Below are positions 43,501 through 54,480 of a stretch of DNA of 64,000 nucleotides, piece by piece. This DNA comes from Blepharisma japonicum. Lineage: Eukaryota > Ciliophora > Heterotrichea > Heterotrichida > Blepharismidae. The notes beneath the pieces were generated by a model. That model was not told the DNA's origin, did no database searches, and saw nothing but the letters and a program-made list of their open reading frames with translations. Both the position numbers and the translations under genes were made by a program. The stretch is taken from positions 359,576 through 423,575 of the forward strand of contig CATKHK010000037.1 of NCBI GenBank assembly GCA_949751835.1, written 5' to 3'. Numbering within the stretch: the first letter of the stretch is position 1; the number at the start of each line of letters is the position of its first letter.

Positions 43501-46430
43501 AGTATCCCTCCCGTTTCACATTGGCCACACAAAAAATAATAGCTGCCAGAACATTTCGAACAATTTATATCACATAGCTCGCAAGCCTCAGATGATCCTT
43601 TCCAGAATGAGTTATCATTGCAAGCACATGCTGTTTGACTTTTAGATGCATTTGTAATGCATGATGTGCAAGCTCCATCAAATAAATTACAAGAATTGCA
43701 TTCTTTAGCCTTACAAAGTCTGCACGTTTCTGTGCTTCTGCATCCATAATTTGAGCAGCTAATTGGACATGCAGTACATTCTGAGCCAGAATAAAAGTAC
43801 CCAAAGTCGCAGTTATTAGGGCATAAAAGTTCTGAAGGGCATGATAAGCAGTCAGAATTGCACCCATCTGTTACTCATTCGCTAAACATATAAGAATTCC
43901 CATTAAACACTTTAAGACTCCATAGAAATCCTGTAAAGCCATCATTCCCTGTTTGGGAGCCAATATATAAAGTACCTGAAGAAGAGTCAATAAATGGATA
44001 AGCATTTGCAGAAATCACAGAAGTGATTGCTTGACCATCAGTATAGAAATTAACAGAAGTTTTTCCACTTGAGTTGTCTCCTGTAAATGCGATATTGTGC
44101 CAACTTCCGAATAAATTTGACGATCCTGAACAATTAATTGTTGAGGAATCGCTGAGTTTAAGTAAAAGATATGCTGCACCTCCTGAGGAAAATGAGAGGA
44201 CAAACATTGAATTCGAGCTACTATCAAGTTTTAATAATAAATTCCCTTTTATTGTAGCCTTTACCCAAGCTGTTATGGTAAAATAAGGCGTCATTGTAAA
44301 AGAGTTATAAGTCATATAATAAGCACTAGTGAAGTAGTATCCTCTATAAATTGATGGAATTGGGTCATTGGAATCAAAAATAGGATATGCATTGGAGTTT
44401 GATGAGCCTACTTGGAAGCCACTTATAGTGCCTAGAGAAATTAAATTTTCCAAAGATAATGAAAGTGCACTAGTTGAAGATAATGTGCATGTATGCAGAG
44501 TTGAATCTTGAATATAGCCAGTTGGACAATAGTTTAAACACATGCTTGAAAGGAAATAATAGCCTGAAGTGCATGAGGAACACTGGTAATAGTTTGCTGC
44601 TACACATGTAGAGCATCCTTGGAAACAAAAAGTACATGAAAATCCATCTGAAGAGTAATATCCAGTATTGCAAGCACAATCTGTATTTTCTGACTTAGAA
44701 GCATTAATAACGCATGTTATGCATTTGCCAGAGTCAAAACCAGTGCAGACTGAGCATAAAGGATCACTGCAAATGTTGCAAGATGAAGCTCTAGTGCATC
44801 CAAGGGTGCAGCTTACCATACAACTTTGGCAGCTGGAGGCTGAATAGTATTGACCAAACTTGCAAATTCCAAAGCAAGCACTTCCTCCTTGATCACAAAG
44901 TTCTGTGCCTGTATATTCAGTAGAAAAAGACACATAATTTGTATTCCATAGCTTGAAGTTATATATAAAACCATTGAAATTGCTTGATCCTTTGCCTAAA
45001 TAAAGGTATGATGCAGATGATTCTCTATAAATGTAGCCTGAGCTAGTCACAACATTATTAGCAACATTATTTTGATAAATAGTAATCGTGGTCGCATAAT
45101 TTGAGAATGCAACTGCACAAGAAAGCAAAATTCAAGTTCCTTGAATTATACTAAAAGAGCTTGAGCTAACTGTTGTCATTGTCAATGATGGGCTTTGCAA
45201 TTTTAAAAGCATATATCCTTTCCCTTGAATTATTAATGAATAAGAACCAGCGGATCCTTTGCTAACTAAATCTCCAGTTCCAGATATAACATAAGCCCAC
45301 AAAGCTATAGAAAAAGTATGAGAAAGAAAAAGGGAGGAACTTGATATCAAATAATTCTGATTAAAATAAAAGCCTTGCTTATAGGAAGGAATTGGATCAG
45401 CACTTTCAGGAGAATTAAAGAATTGGTAAGAACTTGAGCTGACTCCTCCTATAAAAATTCCATAAGTTCCTGAAAAATCTTGATTGAAATTTGTATTAAT
45501 AACTGGAGTTGATATGCTTATACATGGAGAGAGGAAGCCATATGGGCAGCCTGATAAGCATACACCATCAATTAAGTAAGAGGGTGATGACACACAGACT
45601 GAACAAGAAAAAACTCCACCACCAGCACAGGTTTCACAAAGCTGGTCACAAAGTTGGCAAGCAGATGAACCAGAATTAAAATAATATTGAGAAGGACATA
45701 TACATTTAGATCCCATTAGGCTTGCTCCTGAAATACAAGTTGAGCATATCCTGGTAGCTGAATTGCAGGTAGTGCACAATTCATCATTGCACATAGAACA
45801 GTAGTTTGCCTTGGAGCAATCACCTTTAACTAAAATGGTATAATTTATTATAGGATCTGTCCCGGTTAAAGCAATTGAGATTGTATTAGTTGCTGATAAT
45901 GTTACCGATGACCCATTAATCTCTATTTTCGTTCCTGAATTCACTAATGTAAAAAAAGCATAGATCTCATATATCTTGCAAGTACCAACTGTTGAAACTG
46001 GGTCAATGTTGCTTAGAAATGTAAACCCTGCTATCTGAACAGTAAATACCCCATGAACTGTTCCATCATTACAAAATCCAAGAATCAAAACATAGTCTGA
46101 GTCTCCAGTGCTAATTGATAAGGAAAAGGAAAAACCATTACTTTTATGCACAAATGTTTGGGCAGGTAAAGTGTTGGTGTAATCTGTATTAGAAATCGTG
46201 CTGCAGCTCAAAACTTTTGAAATTATGCTTGGGCTATAAGTCAAGGAGTCTTCAGACATTGTTCAAGTTTCTGGACTCATAAGTTGAGGAGTGTTTCCTC
46301 CGTTTTCAAAAGATATAACAACATCAGACGCGGACAACGCTGAATCTGCTGGATTTAAAACAAATAAAGATCATCATAATAAAAATCATAGCGATATAGG
46401 AAAGGAAAAAGGCGTCCAGAGCTTAACCAT
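37554..46430 (-). CDS. Giant surface protein: six LamG-like/Cys-rich units plus multi-pass membrane C-terminus
   Basis: One gene of about 2,948 residues. The frame stays open from the ATG at 46430 if about 26 TGA codons are Trp and two 15-nt introns are removed (38307-38321 and 38235-38249). Signal peptide: PFSFPISLWFLLWWSLFVL. Then come six repeating units of about 350 residues: a furin/growth-factor-receptor-like Cys-rich block (…CxxCxxGCxxC…) followed by a LamG/concanavalin-like module marked by 'PDPxPxxxRGYYFxG' (near 45,390; 44,350; 43,310; 42,280; 41,230; 40,150). A seventh Cys-rich block (39,600-39,170) is followed by a β-rich stretch and at least six membrane helices (38,790-37,730) containing QYYFIFFMRRLIYMVNLVLL and YLIKYQPYKEILIQIANLV. 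Such proteins are common and unexplained in ciliates; adhesion, sensing or TRP-like channel roles are possible. Confidence 0.88.
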
Positions 46431-47924
46431 TTATTATTGTAGGAAAGATCTATTTTCATTTGCAATTGAGAGAATAATTAAAATTAAGATATTTTCATTT
46501 TTTGATAATTTGACTTATGAAAATAGGTTTTTATAAATTGTTCATAAAAGTTAAATTTAATTATTATAATTAAGAACTTCTTATAAAATCATTCCCCTAA
46601 GATTTTTACTTATTAATTGTCTATAATTTAAAATTTTTTAACAACCTAAAACGAACTGCAAATCTTAGCTTCAAAATCTTAAATAATTCCAAGGATTAAT
46701 ATGTTGAAGACTTAATAAATTCTTATTTTATTTTATGTTACTCGAATGAATTATTATGAAAATATCAATTTTATGTAATCTTATTGATTTCGCTTATGCA
46801 TTTTTAGAAGTATCTATATAAGCTTGATCAATTAACTAGAGCTTTGATGTGAAATGCTTATGGAGATAGTAATTAAGATCCTTCCATTTTATATGAGCAT
46901 TAATGTTCAAAGCAAATTTAAGGGTTGCTCTCGCCATTTAAGAATTTTGCAAGTTTAAAGTTCTGAAATGCTTCCAATTTTAAGCGTTGTCTAAATATAA
47001 TCCAGAAAAACGCACAATTAGAGATACTGACTATGTAGTTTAGCTTTTGGAAATAGTGGCATGAAGAAATTAGACAAGAAAAAAAAGCAATCTTGAGAGC
47101 CATAATTGAGAGTAAAAATGCTTAAGGAAATTAACAGATGATACTAAAGGGTGAGCTTATATCGTCGGAATTTATTAATATATTTCTTCATGTGAATCCA
47201 AAGCTTTCCATAAGATATTTGGAGCTAAATTATACTTTTCAATTAATTTGGTTTGTCAATAATATATTGACAACTCAACTCCAACATGTATGCAGAAAAA
47301 AATTTAAAATCCTAATAGGAATGAAAAACATTAGATTTTTTCTTAATTCACACTTTAGATATTCTTTGATAATAGTTGACTTATCTTTGAATGAAGCCTA
47401 CTTTTTTGACTAGCACTCTTTTGAACTATATGAATGTAATTTAGATGATTTTATTTTATTCATTTTCCAACTGACTGAGTATTGTGTTTTAGCACATCTT
47501 ACTTGTAAATACAATCATGATTTATTATCACAACAAAGGCACAATGCATAGTATGCTGCTTTTAAGCAATAATCATACACCAAAATCACCCTCCATAGTA
47601 TTAGATCGCATAAATACAGATCAGGATAAATCCATATCTACTCTATAATATCAGTAAGTGCTTTATTTACTCATTGCAATGATATAGCACATTCATCGAT
47701 TCACTTAAAAATTAAAAAGATAGCATTTTCGACACTTTGCATGAATTGCTGTTGAAGAAAAACAAATTGAATTAGCAATAAAATGACTATGAAGCTAAAA
47801 ATTATGTGGTTGGCACAGGATTTTTACAAGGAATTTATGCAGCAGGAACTATTTTAACCCTTTAAGTCTTTTTCTGCAGTTTTTAACTATGCTAATATTT
47901 CATCATTTTTTAAGGACTTCTCCT
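46431..47924. other. Gene-poor region at the edge of the repeat-rich part
   Basis: Upstream of the giant gene. Short frames exist, such as 47138-47413 on the plus strand (MILKGELISSEFINIFLHVN…) and 46918-47103 on the minus, but none has a recognisable domain. At 47800-47870 a short plus-strand run reads NYVVGTGFLQGIYAAGTIL. These look like remnants rather than genes. Confidence 0.4.
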
Positions 47925-48103
47925 ATTTACTATCCTTGAAATGCTAGCTCAATATCGCAATAGCAGTTTTACCTGCAGAGTAAAGGGCATCATTTAGGAT
48001 TAAAAGTTTTTTGAGTAGGTTTCATTAGCATTTCAAAGGGTTGCCTTACTCTTTGTTCTATTTTTATAAACAGATTCATTATTTTTGGGCTTTTATTTTA
48101 AAA
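47925..48103. repeat. Dispersed repeat B, copy 1
   Basis: Begins CTATCCTTGAAATGCTAG and continues with CCTGCAGAGTAAAGGGCATC and TTTATAAACAGATTCATT. The same block lies directly 3' of the TPR copies at 49,705, 59,110 and 62,915, in the same orientation, so it travels with the TPR gene. On the minus strand it could encode a stretch like LNDALYSAGKAAIAI, perhaps an old gene fragment. Confidence 0.8.
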
Positions 48104-49178
48104 TTATCAATTTCATAAATTTTTAGCTCTGTTATAGCATTCATTAGCTTCTTCCATTCTGCCTAACTCTCTAAGAGCATTTCCTTTATTTCTATAATAA
48201 TGTGGTTGATTTGGATTGATTCTAATTGCATCGTTGTAAATTTTTACTGTTTTTTCATATCTCTTTTCATAATAGAAGATATCTCCTATGCTTATGTATG
48301 CATCAGCAAGATTTGGATTAACTCTGATAGCTTCTTTATAGCATTCAATAGCTTCTTCTCTTCTGCCTAACTCTCTAAGAGCATTCCCTTTATTTAAATA
48401 ATAAATTGGTTCATTTGGATTTATTCTAATTGCATCATTGCAACGTTTTACTGCTTCTTCATATATCTTCTGATTTTTCAAGATAATTCCTATGCCATTG
48501 AATGCATAATCATTATTTGTATCAATTCTGATAGCTTCTTTATAACTGTTTAGTGCTGGCTGTAACTTTTCTCTATTTTCAAAGTTAATGCTCTCTTCAA
48601 GATTGCTTTTCAGTTCAAAATGCATTTCATCTGAAATAAATTTGGACTTTTCTTCATTGAAGCTTTTGATAATAATATCAATTTGTCTTCCTATATCACA
48701 AAATAATTCAATGCTCTTATTTGCTCTTGCTGTAAAAATTACTCTAGCTTTAACAACAGCATCATTTGATTGCAAAACTAACAAATTTAAAGCTGGATCT
48801 ATCTCCAATCTAGATAGATTTTGTGTTATCCAGATTTTTTCTATATAACTGCCAATTTTTGAAGAATCAGAATCGATTTCTTTTAAAACTTGTTTGAGTA
48901 TATTTTCATAACTACAAATAGTTTTGAGAAAAAGAAGCGATTATATTTGTTTTTATTTGCTCAATTTTTGATTTTTCTTCTTCAAGAAAGCTAAGGATCG
49001 CTTCTTTTGTGCTTTCAACAGGCTCATAAAATAATGAGATGGGATTATGAGGTCCTTTACTAGATATGCAATGGCTCCCACAGTGTTTTTTGCAAAAATA
49101 AGTATCAGGGGAAGTGCAGTTGCATGAAAACTCAACTTCTCTGTCGCATTTTGACCGATCACATTTGATGGTGCTCAT
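48104..49178 (-). pseudogene. Frameshifted Cys/His-module + TPR paralogue
   Basis: The first 84 codons (MSTIKCDRSKCDREVEFSC…IIASFSQ) equal the start of the intact paralogues. An extra A in the run at about 48923-48926 (TCTCAAAACT against TCTCAAACT in the copy at 49,975) shifts the frame to a stop, and the rest continues in another frame with KQVLKEIDSDSSKIGSYIEK, MEIDPALNLLVLQSNDAVVK and two 204-bp TPR pairs. Otherwise well preserved, so the break is recent, or a sequencing error. It ends …AKNLWNW with TAA at 48104. Confidence 0.8.
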
Positions 49179-49319
49179 ATTCTTACAATTATATTTCCAT
49201 TAAATCCAGGCTCCTAAGTCAATTATCTAGGACATCAGATTGCACGAAATTCTGTAATAGTTATTGAAAGTTTAATTTAGCTTAAAAATGATGATTAACT
49301 AAAGAAAAAAAATATATTT

Positions 49320-49600
49320 ATGAGATAGCAAAATTTTCAATTATTCGTCTAGAAATAATAGTGCTAACTGTAAATAAAATTATTTTATTGAATGCCAAAT
49401 AATGACACTTTTAAATAGGTTTTGAGAACGAAATTTGGCCAGGTTTGTTTAAAATGTTAATCCCAGTTTGAGCTGTAAATTTGGCAAGAGTATGATTGTT
49501 CGAGCTCTTGGTTTAACTTTGGAATTTAAATGAAAAATCAATTATTCAAAATTAGTTTATATTTCCTCTAATTATTTTTAAAAAAAATCAAGATGCGCTA
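49320..49600. repeat. Dispersed repeat A, copy 1 (short form)
   Basis: Shared with 58,795 and 62,612: AAATGCCAAATAATGACACT (GAATGCCAAATAATGACACT here), GAGAACGAAATTTGGCCAG and GGCAAGAGTATGATTGTTCG. This copy lacks about 45 bp (CGCCATCTAGACATTAGAGC... in the other copies) between two GAAAA strings, consistent with a deletion by microhomology. Confidence 0.8.
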
Positions 49601-49704
49601 TATCTTTATTTTGAATATGACACTTATTTTAATCACTTATACATATCTTAACCATTTAAGCCTATTTCAGAAATTTTTCATTTCATCATTTATTTAAAGA
49701 ATTT

Positions 49705-49974
49705 CTCCTATCTACTATCCTTGAAATGCTAGCCCTATGTCGCTGTAGCTGCTTTACCTGAAGAGTAATGGGCATCATTTAGGAATAAAAGTTATTTGAG
49801 TTTATTTCGAAGGGTTAGCTTACTCTTTGATCTATTTTTATAAACAGATTCATTTCTTTTGAGCTTTTATTTTGATACAAAAGTTTGTTTCTTTAACTAC
49901 TAGTTTTAATAAATCTATATATAATAAATCGAGATCTAGGAAGAAATATTTTATTATTGATAAGATTATGCATT
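49705..49974. repeat. Dispersed repeat B, copy 2
   Basis: Same block as at 47,925, ending at the stop codon of the intact TPR gene. Contains TCTACTATCCTTGAAATGCT and TTTATAAACAGATTCATTTC. A 3' extension (AATAAATCGAGATCTAGGAAG) is shared with the copies at 59,365 and 63,135. Confidence 0.8.
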
Positions 49975-51243
49975 TTATAATTTTTTAGCTCTGTTAAAGC
50001 ATTCATTAGCTTCTTCTCTTCTGCCTAACTCTCTAAGAGCTTTTCCTTTATTTGTATAATAAAGTGGTTGATTTGGATTGATTCTAATTGCATCGTTGTA
50101 ATGTTTTATTGCTTCTTCATATCTCTTTTCATTATAGAAGATATCTCCTATGTTATTGTATGCATCAGCATGATTTGGATCAATTCTGAGAGCATCTTTA
50201 TAGCATTCCATAGCTTCTTCTCTTCTGCCTAACTCTCTAAGAGCTAATCCTTTATTTGTATAATAAAGTGGTTGATTTGGATTGATTCTAATTGCATCGT
50301 TGTAATGTTTTATTGCTTCTTCATATCTCTTTTCATTATAGAAGATATTTCCTATGCCATTGTATGCATCAGCATGATTTGGATCAATTCTGAGAGCTTC
50401 TTTATAGCATTCCATAGCTTCTTCTCTTCTGCCTAACTCTTTAAGAGCATTTCCTTTATTTGTATAATAAAGTGCATCATTTGGATTGATTCTAATTGCA
50501 TCGTTGTAATGTTTTATTGCTTCTTCATATCTCTTTTCATTATAGAAGATATCTCCTATGTTATTGTATGCATCAGCATGATTTGGATCAATTCTGATAG
50601 CTTCTTTATACTTGTTTAGCGCTAGCTGTAGCTTTTCTCTATTTTCAAAGTTAATACTCTCTTCAAGATTGCTTTTCAATTTAAAAATCATTTCATCTGA
50701 AATAAATTTGGACTTTTCTTCATTGAAACTCTTGATAATTATATCAACTTGTTTTCCTATATCACAAAATAATTCAATACTCTTATTTGCTCTTGCTGTA
50801 AAAATAACTCTAGCTTTATCAACAGCATCATTTGATTGCAAAACTAACAAATTTAAAGCTGGATCTATCTCCAATCTAGATAGTTTTTGTGTTATCCAGA
50901 TTTTTTCTACATAACTGCCAATTTTTGTAGAATCAGAATCAATTTCTTTTAAAACTTGTTCAAGTATATTTTCATAACTACAAATAGTTTGAGAAAAAGA
51001 AGCGATGAGATTTGCTTTTATTTGCTCAATTTTTGATTTTTCTTCTGCAAGAAAGCTAAGGATCGCTTCTTTTGTGCCTTCAACAGGCTCATATAATAAT
51101 GAGATGGGATCATGAGGTCCTTTACTAGATATGCAATGGTTCCCACAGTGTTCTCTGCAAAAATACTTATCAATGGAAGCGCAGTTGCATGAAAACTCAA
51201 CTTCTCGGTCGCATTTTGCCCAATCGCATTTGATGGTGCTCAT
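49975..51243 (-). CDS. TPR protein with N-terminal Cys/His (B-box-like) module
   Basis: 422 residues, intact, single exon. Residues 1-50 hold a probable zinc module, KCDWAKCDREVEFSCNC...YFCREHCGNHC...GPHDP, with Cys/His spacing like a B-box or AN1-type finger. Residues 50-200 are helical (EGTKEAILSFLAEEKSKIEQ...). From about 205 come six TPRs in three 68-residue pairs: EAIRIDPNHADAYNNIGDIF with EEAIKHYNDAIRINPNDALYYT, then close copies. The pair unit is 204 bp at DNA level and nearly identical between copies, so the array has been amplified recently. It presumably acts as a protein-interaction scaffold; the partner is unknown. Confidence 0.85.
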   Translation of the reverse strand: MSTIKCDWAKCDREVEFSCNCASIDKYFCREHCGNHCISSKGPHDPISLLYEPVEGTKEAILSFLAEEKSKIEQIKANLIASFSQTICSYENILEQVLKEIDSDSTKIGSYVEKIWITQKLSRLEIDPALNLLVLQSNDAVDKARVIFTARANKSIELFCDIGKQVDIIIKSFNEEKSKFISDEMIFKLKSNLEESINFENREKLQLALNKYKEAIRIDPNHADAYNNIGDIFYNEKRYEEAIKHYNDAIRINPNDALYYTNKGNALKELGRREEAMECYKEALRIDPNHADAYNGIGNIFYNEKRYEEAIKHYNDAIRINPNQPLYYTNKGLALRELGRREEAMECYKDALRIDPNHADAYNNIGDIFYNEKRYEEAIKHYNDAIRINPNQPLYYTNKGKALRELGRREEANECFNRAKKL

Positions 51244-51289
51244 ATTCTTACAATTATATTTCCATTAAATTTAGGCTACTAAATGAACT

Positions 51290-52345
51290 ATATTTAAGAA
51301 AAGACTTAGTCATTACACTTTGAAATGGCCTTCTTTTTAATATTTTCGTAATCAGGATGGACTTTATACTCTTCTTTTTGGTATCTCCAGGCGTTTTCAC
51401 TGTAAAATTAAGCTTTTCGCAGGCGTCGAGACCATAATAATAGCCAGATTTAACGTGAAGTTTTGATGACTGCTCGCCTGGACCAATATTAAAGCCTTGT
51501 AGGCTCTGCTCTACCTTGAAGTCTTTGTCTTCAATAGCTCTTTCATTATGAAAAACGATTTTAGAGGATTTTATTTATTTTGGCACTGCAATAAGAAGCC
51601 TCCACTTTTCATTTTTTGATAAAGGAATTCTTGGGCATGGATATGCCTTGGTTTTCTTGAAGCTGCTCTCTTGTGATTACACCTTTTACAGTAATAACAT
51701 CTCAATCTGCAATTTCCTCAAATTCATCAACAAATACTGGATATTCTACTTTAAGCTTTGGAAAATAATTGAAGACTTCTTTATGTCAGAAATTGCTGCT
51801 CTGATCGTGATTTTTCGGATTTTGATAAATATTGATATTAATTTCAGAAATTTTCCATTTATTTGATTTTAAATTACTATTATATATACGTGGGAGCATT
51901 AAAAGATTGTTTTCACGAAGCCAGAGCACTTGCGGTGATTAATTGAGCAACTTCTATTGGTAAAGTAATGTGTGGATGCTCATTTTTTTGTTCTTGGGCC
52001 TGAATTAATAATATAGGCCCAATCAAGCATGGTTTCTATAATATTGACTTCTTTCATTAAAATCATATTCAATCTGGGCTTTATCTGAAAGATTTTTTCT
52101 ATTCATATGTGCAAGCAGTAACAGCAAATCTTTTAGCATCTTTGGGTTGAGATTTTGATTTTTTGGAATAAACTCAACAATTTTTTGCTTAATTTATTTA
52201 GCTCTAGTGAATCAGATTTTGGTACCGCAATTCATGAAATTCAGAACTGATAATAATCATCAATAAGTATTGCTTGATATTCATGCTTTCATTTAATAAG
52301 CTTTATGTACATCGGCATATTATCTTTCAAAACTTCATTATTATT
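51290..52345 (-). pseudogene. Decayed SEC63 (ER translocon) C-terminal domain
   Basis: Minus-strand fragments in several frames follow the C-terminal Sec63 (Brl) domain in order: KNEHPHITLPIEVAQLITASA and ASWKQSFNAPTYI (helical part), FPKLKVEYPVFVDEFEEIAD with VITVKGVITREQLQENQG, NEKWRLLIAVP, then ERAIEDKDFKVEQSLQGFN and KSGYYYGLDACEKLNFTVK, which matches human SEC63 'RSDSYMGLDQIKPLKLEV'. The frame is broken by a TAA at about 51570 and by frameshifts near 51620 and 51390. The N-terminal DnaJ part is not seen. The functional gene must be elsewhere. Confidence 0.65.
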
Positions 52346-52356
52346 CAACTTTTTCG

Positions 52357-52608
52357 ATGTATAGATTTTTGGCCTATAAGAAATTGTTATTTTTACTTTT
52401 AGTTTACAAATACTTCCATTTTGATGAGTTAGCAAATATAAAAGATTCCATTTTTAGCATAATAAATGAAAGTAATAAGAGTTCAAAAGAGTTTGAAGTA
52501 AAAACAGAAAGACAAGTAAGCTTGCTTAATTCCCAAATTATTAGTATCACTAATGATATAAATCTCAAACTTAACAAAGATAAAAAATCTCAAATTAGCA
52601 ATATATAA
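52357..52608 (+). pseudogene. Fragment related to the helical middle of the kelch-like gene
   Basis: An 83-codon frame on the plus strand. Residues 22-80 (FDELANIKDSIFSIINESNK, ERQVSLLNSQIISITNDINL) parallel the kelch-like protein's SELANFEDSISLIVNEKPKS and KKASLLNFQIKISNDFNTEL. There is no N-terminal Cys/His module and no propeller, so this is a truncated copy on the opposite strand. Confidence 0.6.
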
Positions 52609-52815
52609 ATATAATGGTTCTTCTCAAAGTCTGTATATTTATTTTTGGCTAATGCTTTTGCTTAGCAATAATAGCAAAACAAAAAGATGGCTAAATATCC
52701 CCCCCCAAAATTTTAAAAAATAATAATACTATGAAAAAGTACATCAAAAATTACTAAAGCAGTTAGATCAAAAAATAATTGTTTGGTATTGCTACCTCTT
52801 TAAATAGTAAATATT

Positions 52816-53082
52816 ATGATTCCACAAAATATAAAAGAGATGCTTAAGAATCCTCATCGATCTCCTAATAGTCAACCAGTTAGAAAGTTTCCTGACTCTG
52901 GACAAGTTCAAGTGAATGATAATCCTTTAGATGGAGCCAATCAAGCCGTTGGTATGCCAGACAGATTTCAACTAGCTAAAAGTTTAATTGACTTAGGTTT
53001 CAAAGATGAACATAAAAATTTAAGAGCTTTGGAAATGGCCAATTATGACCTTAATGAAGCAATTGAAATACTATTAAAATAA
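52816..53082 (+). CDS. Small UBA-domain protein
   Basis: 88 residues, MIPQNIKEMLKNPHRSPNSQ..., with a C-terminal UBA domain: FQLAKSLIDLGFKDEHKNLRALEMANYDLNEAIEILLK has the three-helix pattern, the 'G-F' loop and the 'N.ALxxxxYDLNxAIExLL' end. UBA domains bind ubiquitin. The N-terminal half is disordered. It could be complete or the end of a larger gene; the AT-rich upstream sequence shows no extension. Confidence 0.68.
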   Translation: MIPQNIKEMLKNPHRSPNSQPVRKFPDSGQVQVNDNPLDGANQAVGMPDRFQLAKSLIDLGFKDEHKNLRALEMANYDLNEAIEILLK

Positions 53083-54169
53083 TAAAATTATTTATAAATT
53101 CTATTAAAATAATAGTTTGGTTAAAAAAAATATAATGCATAAGAGAGATCGTAAAGATTGAAATGCCCAATTCTTATCGCTATTAAAAGTATCAAGATGT
53201 AGATATAATTATCCAATTTTTTCTATTTGAGTTAGAGATTGTAATATTGCAATATAAAAAAACCAATCAATTATTCGAATTAAATGATTCCCTTTCGCAA
53301 CTATGATTTTTGAGATTTATATTTCTAACTTCCACATAATATAAGCTTAATGATTGCAGCCGTGTCAAAGCATGTTTTGAATTTATTTATTTAATTATAT
53401 TGTTTATAATTTATCTTAGTTCTTAAGAATTGCTTATGAATTTATATTACCAGCTATCTTTGGTAGCCCTGCAAATACAATATTATAATTACTTCCATCT
53501 GCAATAAGTAAGCTAAAAACTGCATAATTACTACTAAATTATAAATAAAACATCAAAAATTGGATAGTTAATTTTCACTATAAAAATAATTCACAGCTTG
53601 GACAAAGCTTTACTTCATAATTCCACTTCAATGTGATTTAGGTCTCTTTATTAGGCTGTCTACATGCTTTAGTGACGAAGATATTTTATTACTCTATCAA
53701 TATCTCCATAAATACAACCTAAACTTAAAGAGCTGATACTTTCTAAACTATCTATGAGTGATCCCATTTTGGAATTGCATTCAAGTCTATTTAGATTATT
53801 CCAAGAAATTTTGAGTTAAAAGGCCAAAGACTTTTTTTTTTGTTATTTAGAATCAATTTTCTTTTCATCTTTATAAGTTGGCTTAGATAGCCCAGAAATA
53901 CCAAAACTGCTTAAATATATTAATGAAATCGATAAGCAAACAAGCCAAATTTTAAAATGGCCTTATATTGAAGAGTTATTATGAAATTCAATTAATATGA
54001 TTGATTTGGAACAATAATTAAATTTAGATTGAATTAAATTGATATTCTTATGCTTCATTTAGCATCTTATTATTTAATGTAAAAATTTGGGAGCAAATGA
54101 AAAACAAATTGCTTTTTGAGTAAATAGTAATGGATGGATAGTAGATAAAAGTGCTTTCATTTTTTTAAA
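53083..54169. other. Gene-poor region with decayed pieces of the local gene family
   Basis: No intact gene. At 53880-54016 on the plus strand a frame reads PEIPKLLKYINEIDKQTSQI with WPYIEELLWNSI (TGA as Trp), reminiscent of the helical segment after the Cys/His module in the TPR and kelch genes. On the minus strand near 53830-53680 a frame reads NLNRLECNSKMGSLIDSLES. Both are too short to assign. The rest is AT-rich. Confidence 0.4.
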
Positions 54170-54480
54170 GTAATATTTATGACCAAAAAATTGAGCTATG
54201 GAATTTAGAACTATATGATACAGATTAGATTAAAAAAATTTCACTCGTCTCACTTAAGATGATAAGATTTGCTGGTGTAGAATCTCAACTCTTTATAGGA
54301 GCTTACACAAGAAAGATAGAATTTTTACCAATAGTCAATAGAAATATGAAAATTGATTAATGGTTCAAAAAAAATTTATTTAAAATGATATAGATTTGCT
54401 GTGAAGTCAAGCTCCAACTCCTTATAGGAACTTATAAATCTACATTGTGCAAATTGAAAACTTATTTGAGAAGATAGACA
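54170..54480 (+). pseudogene. WD40-like repeat remnant
   Basis: The plus strand reads IYDQKIELWNLELYDTD, a TAG, then ISLVSLKMIRFAGVESQLFI and GAYTRKIEFLPIVN, and after a TAA and a TAG a similar unit (CCEVKLQLLIGTYKSTL). The 'D..I.LW.LE' and 'LFIGAY...I' spacing is WD40-like and the unit occurs twice about 115 bp apart. TAA/TAG codons interrupt it, so it is decayed. Confidence 0.5.

Noticed and set aside
42557-45128. Several extra minus-strand frames (for example 42557-42934 and 43565-43867) inside the giant gene
   Set aside because: They are alternative frames of the Cys-rich and LamG modules; the frame that carries the repeating Cys pattern is continuous with TGA as Trp.
37554-46430. A cluster of ten or more separate Cys-rich genes
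   Set aside because: All pieces lie in the same frame and are separated only by TGA codons or by 15-nt introns, so they form one gene.
52690-52710. Run of eight C in AT-rich DNA
   Set aside because: A lone homopolymer with no neighbouring structure; it is not a telomere repeat.
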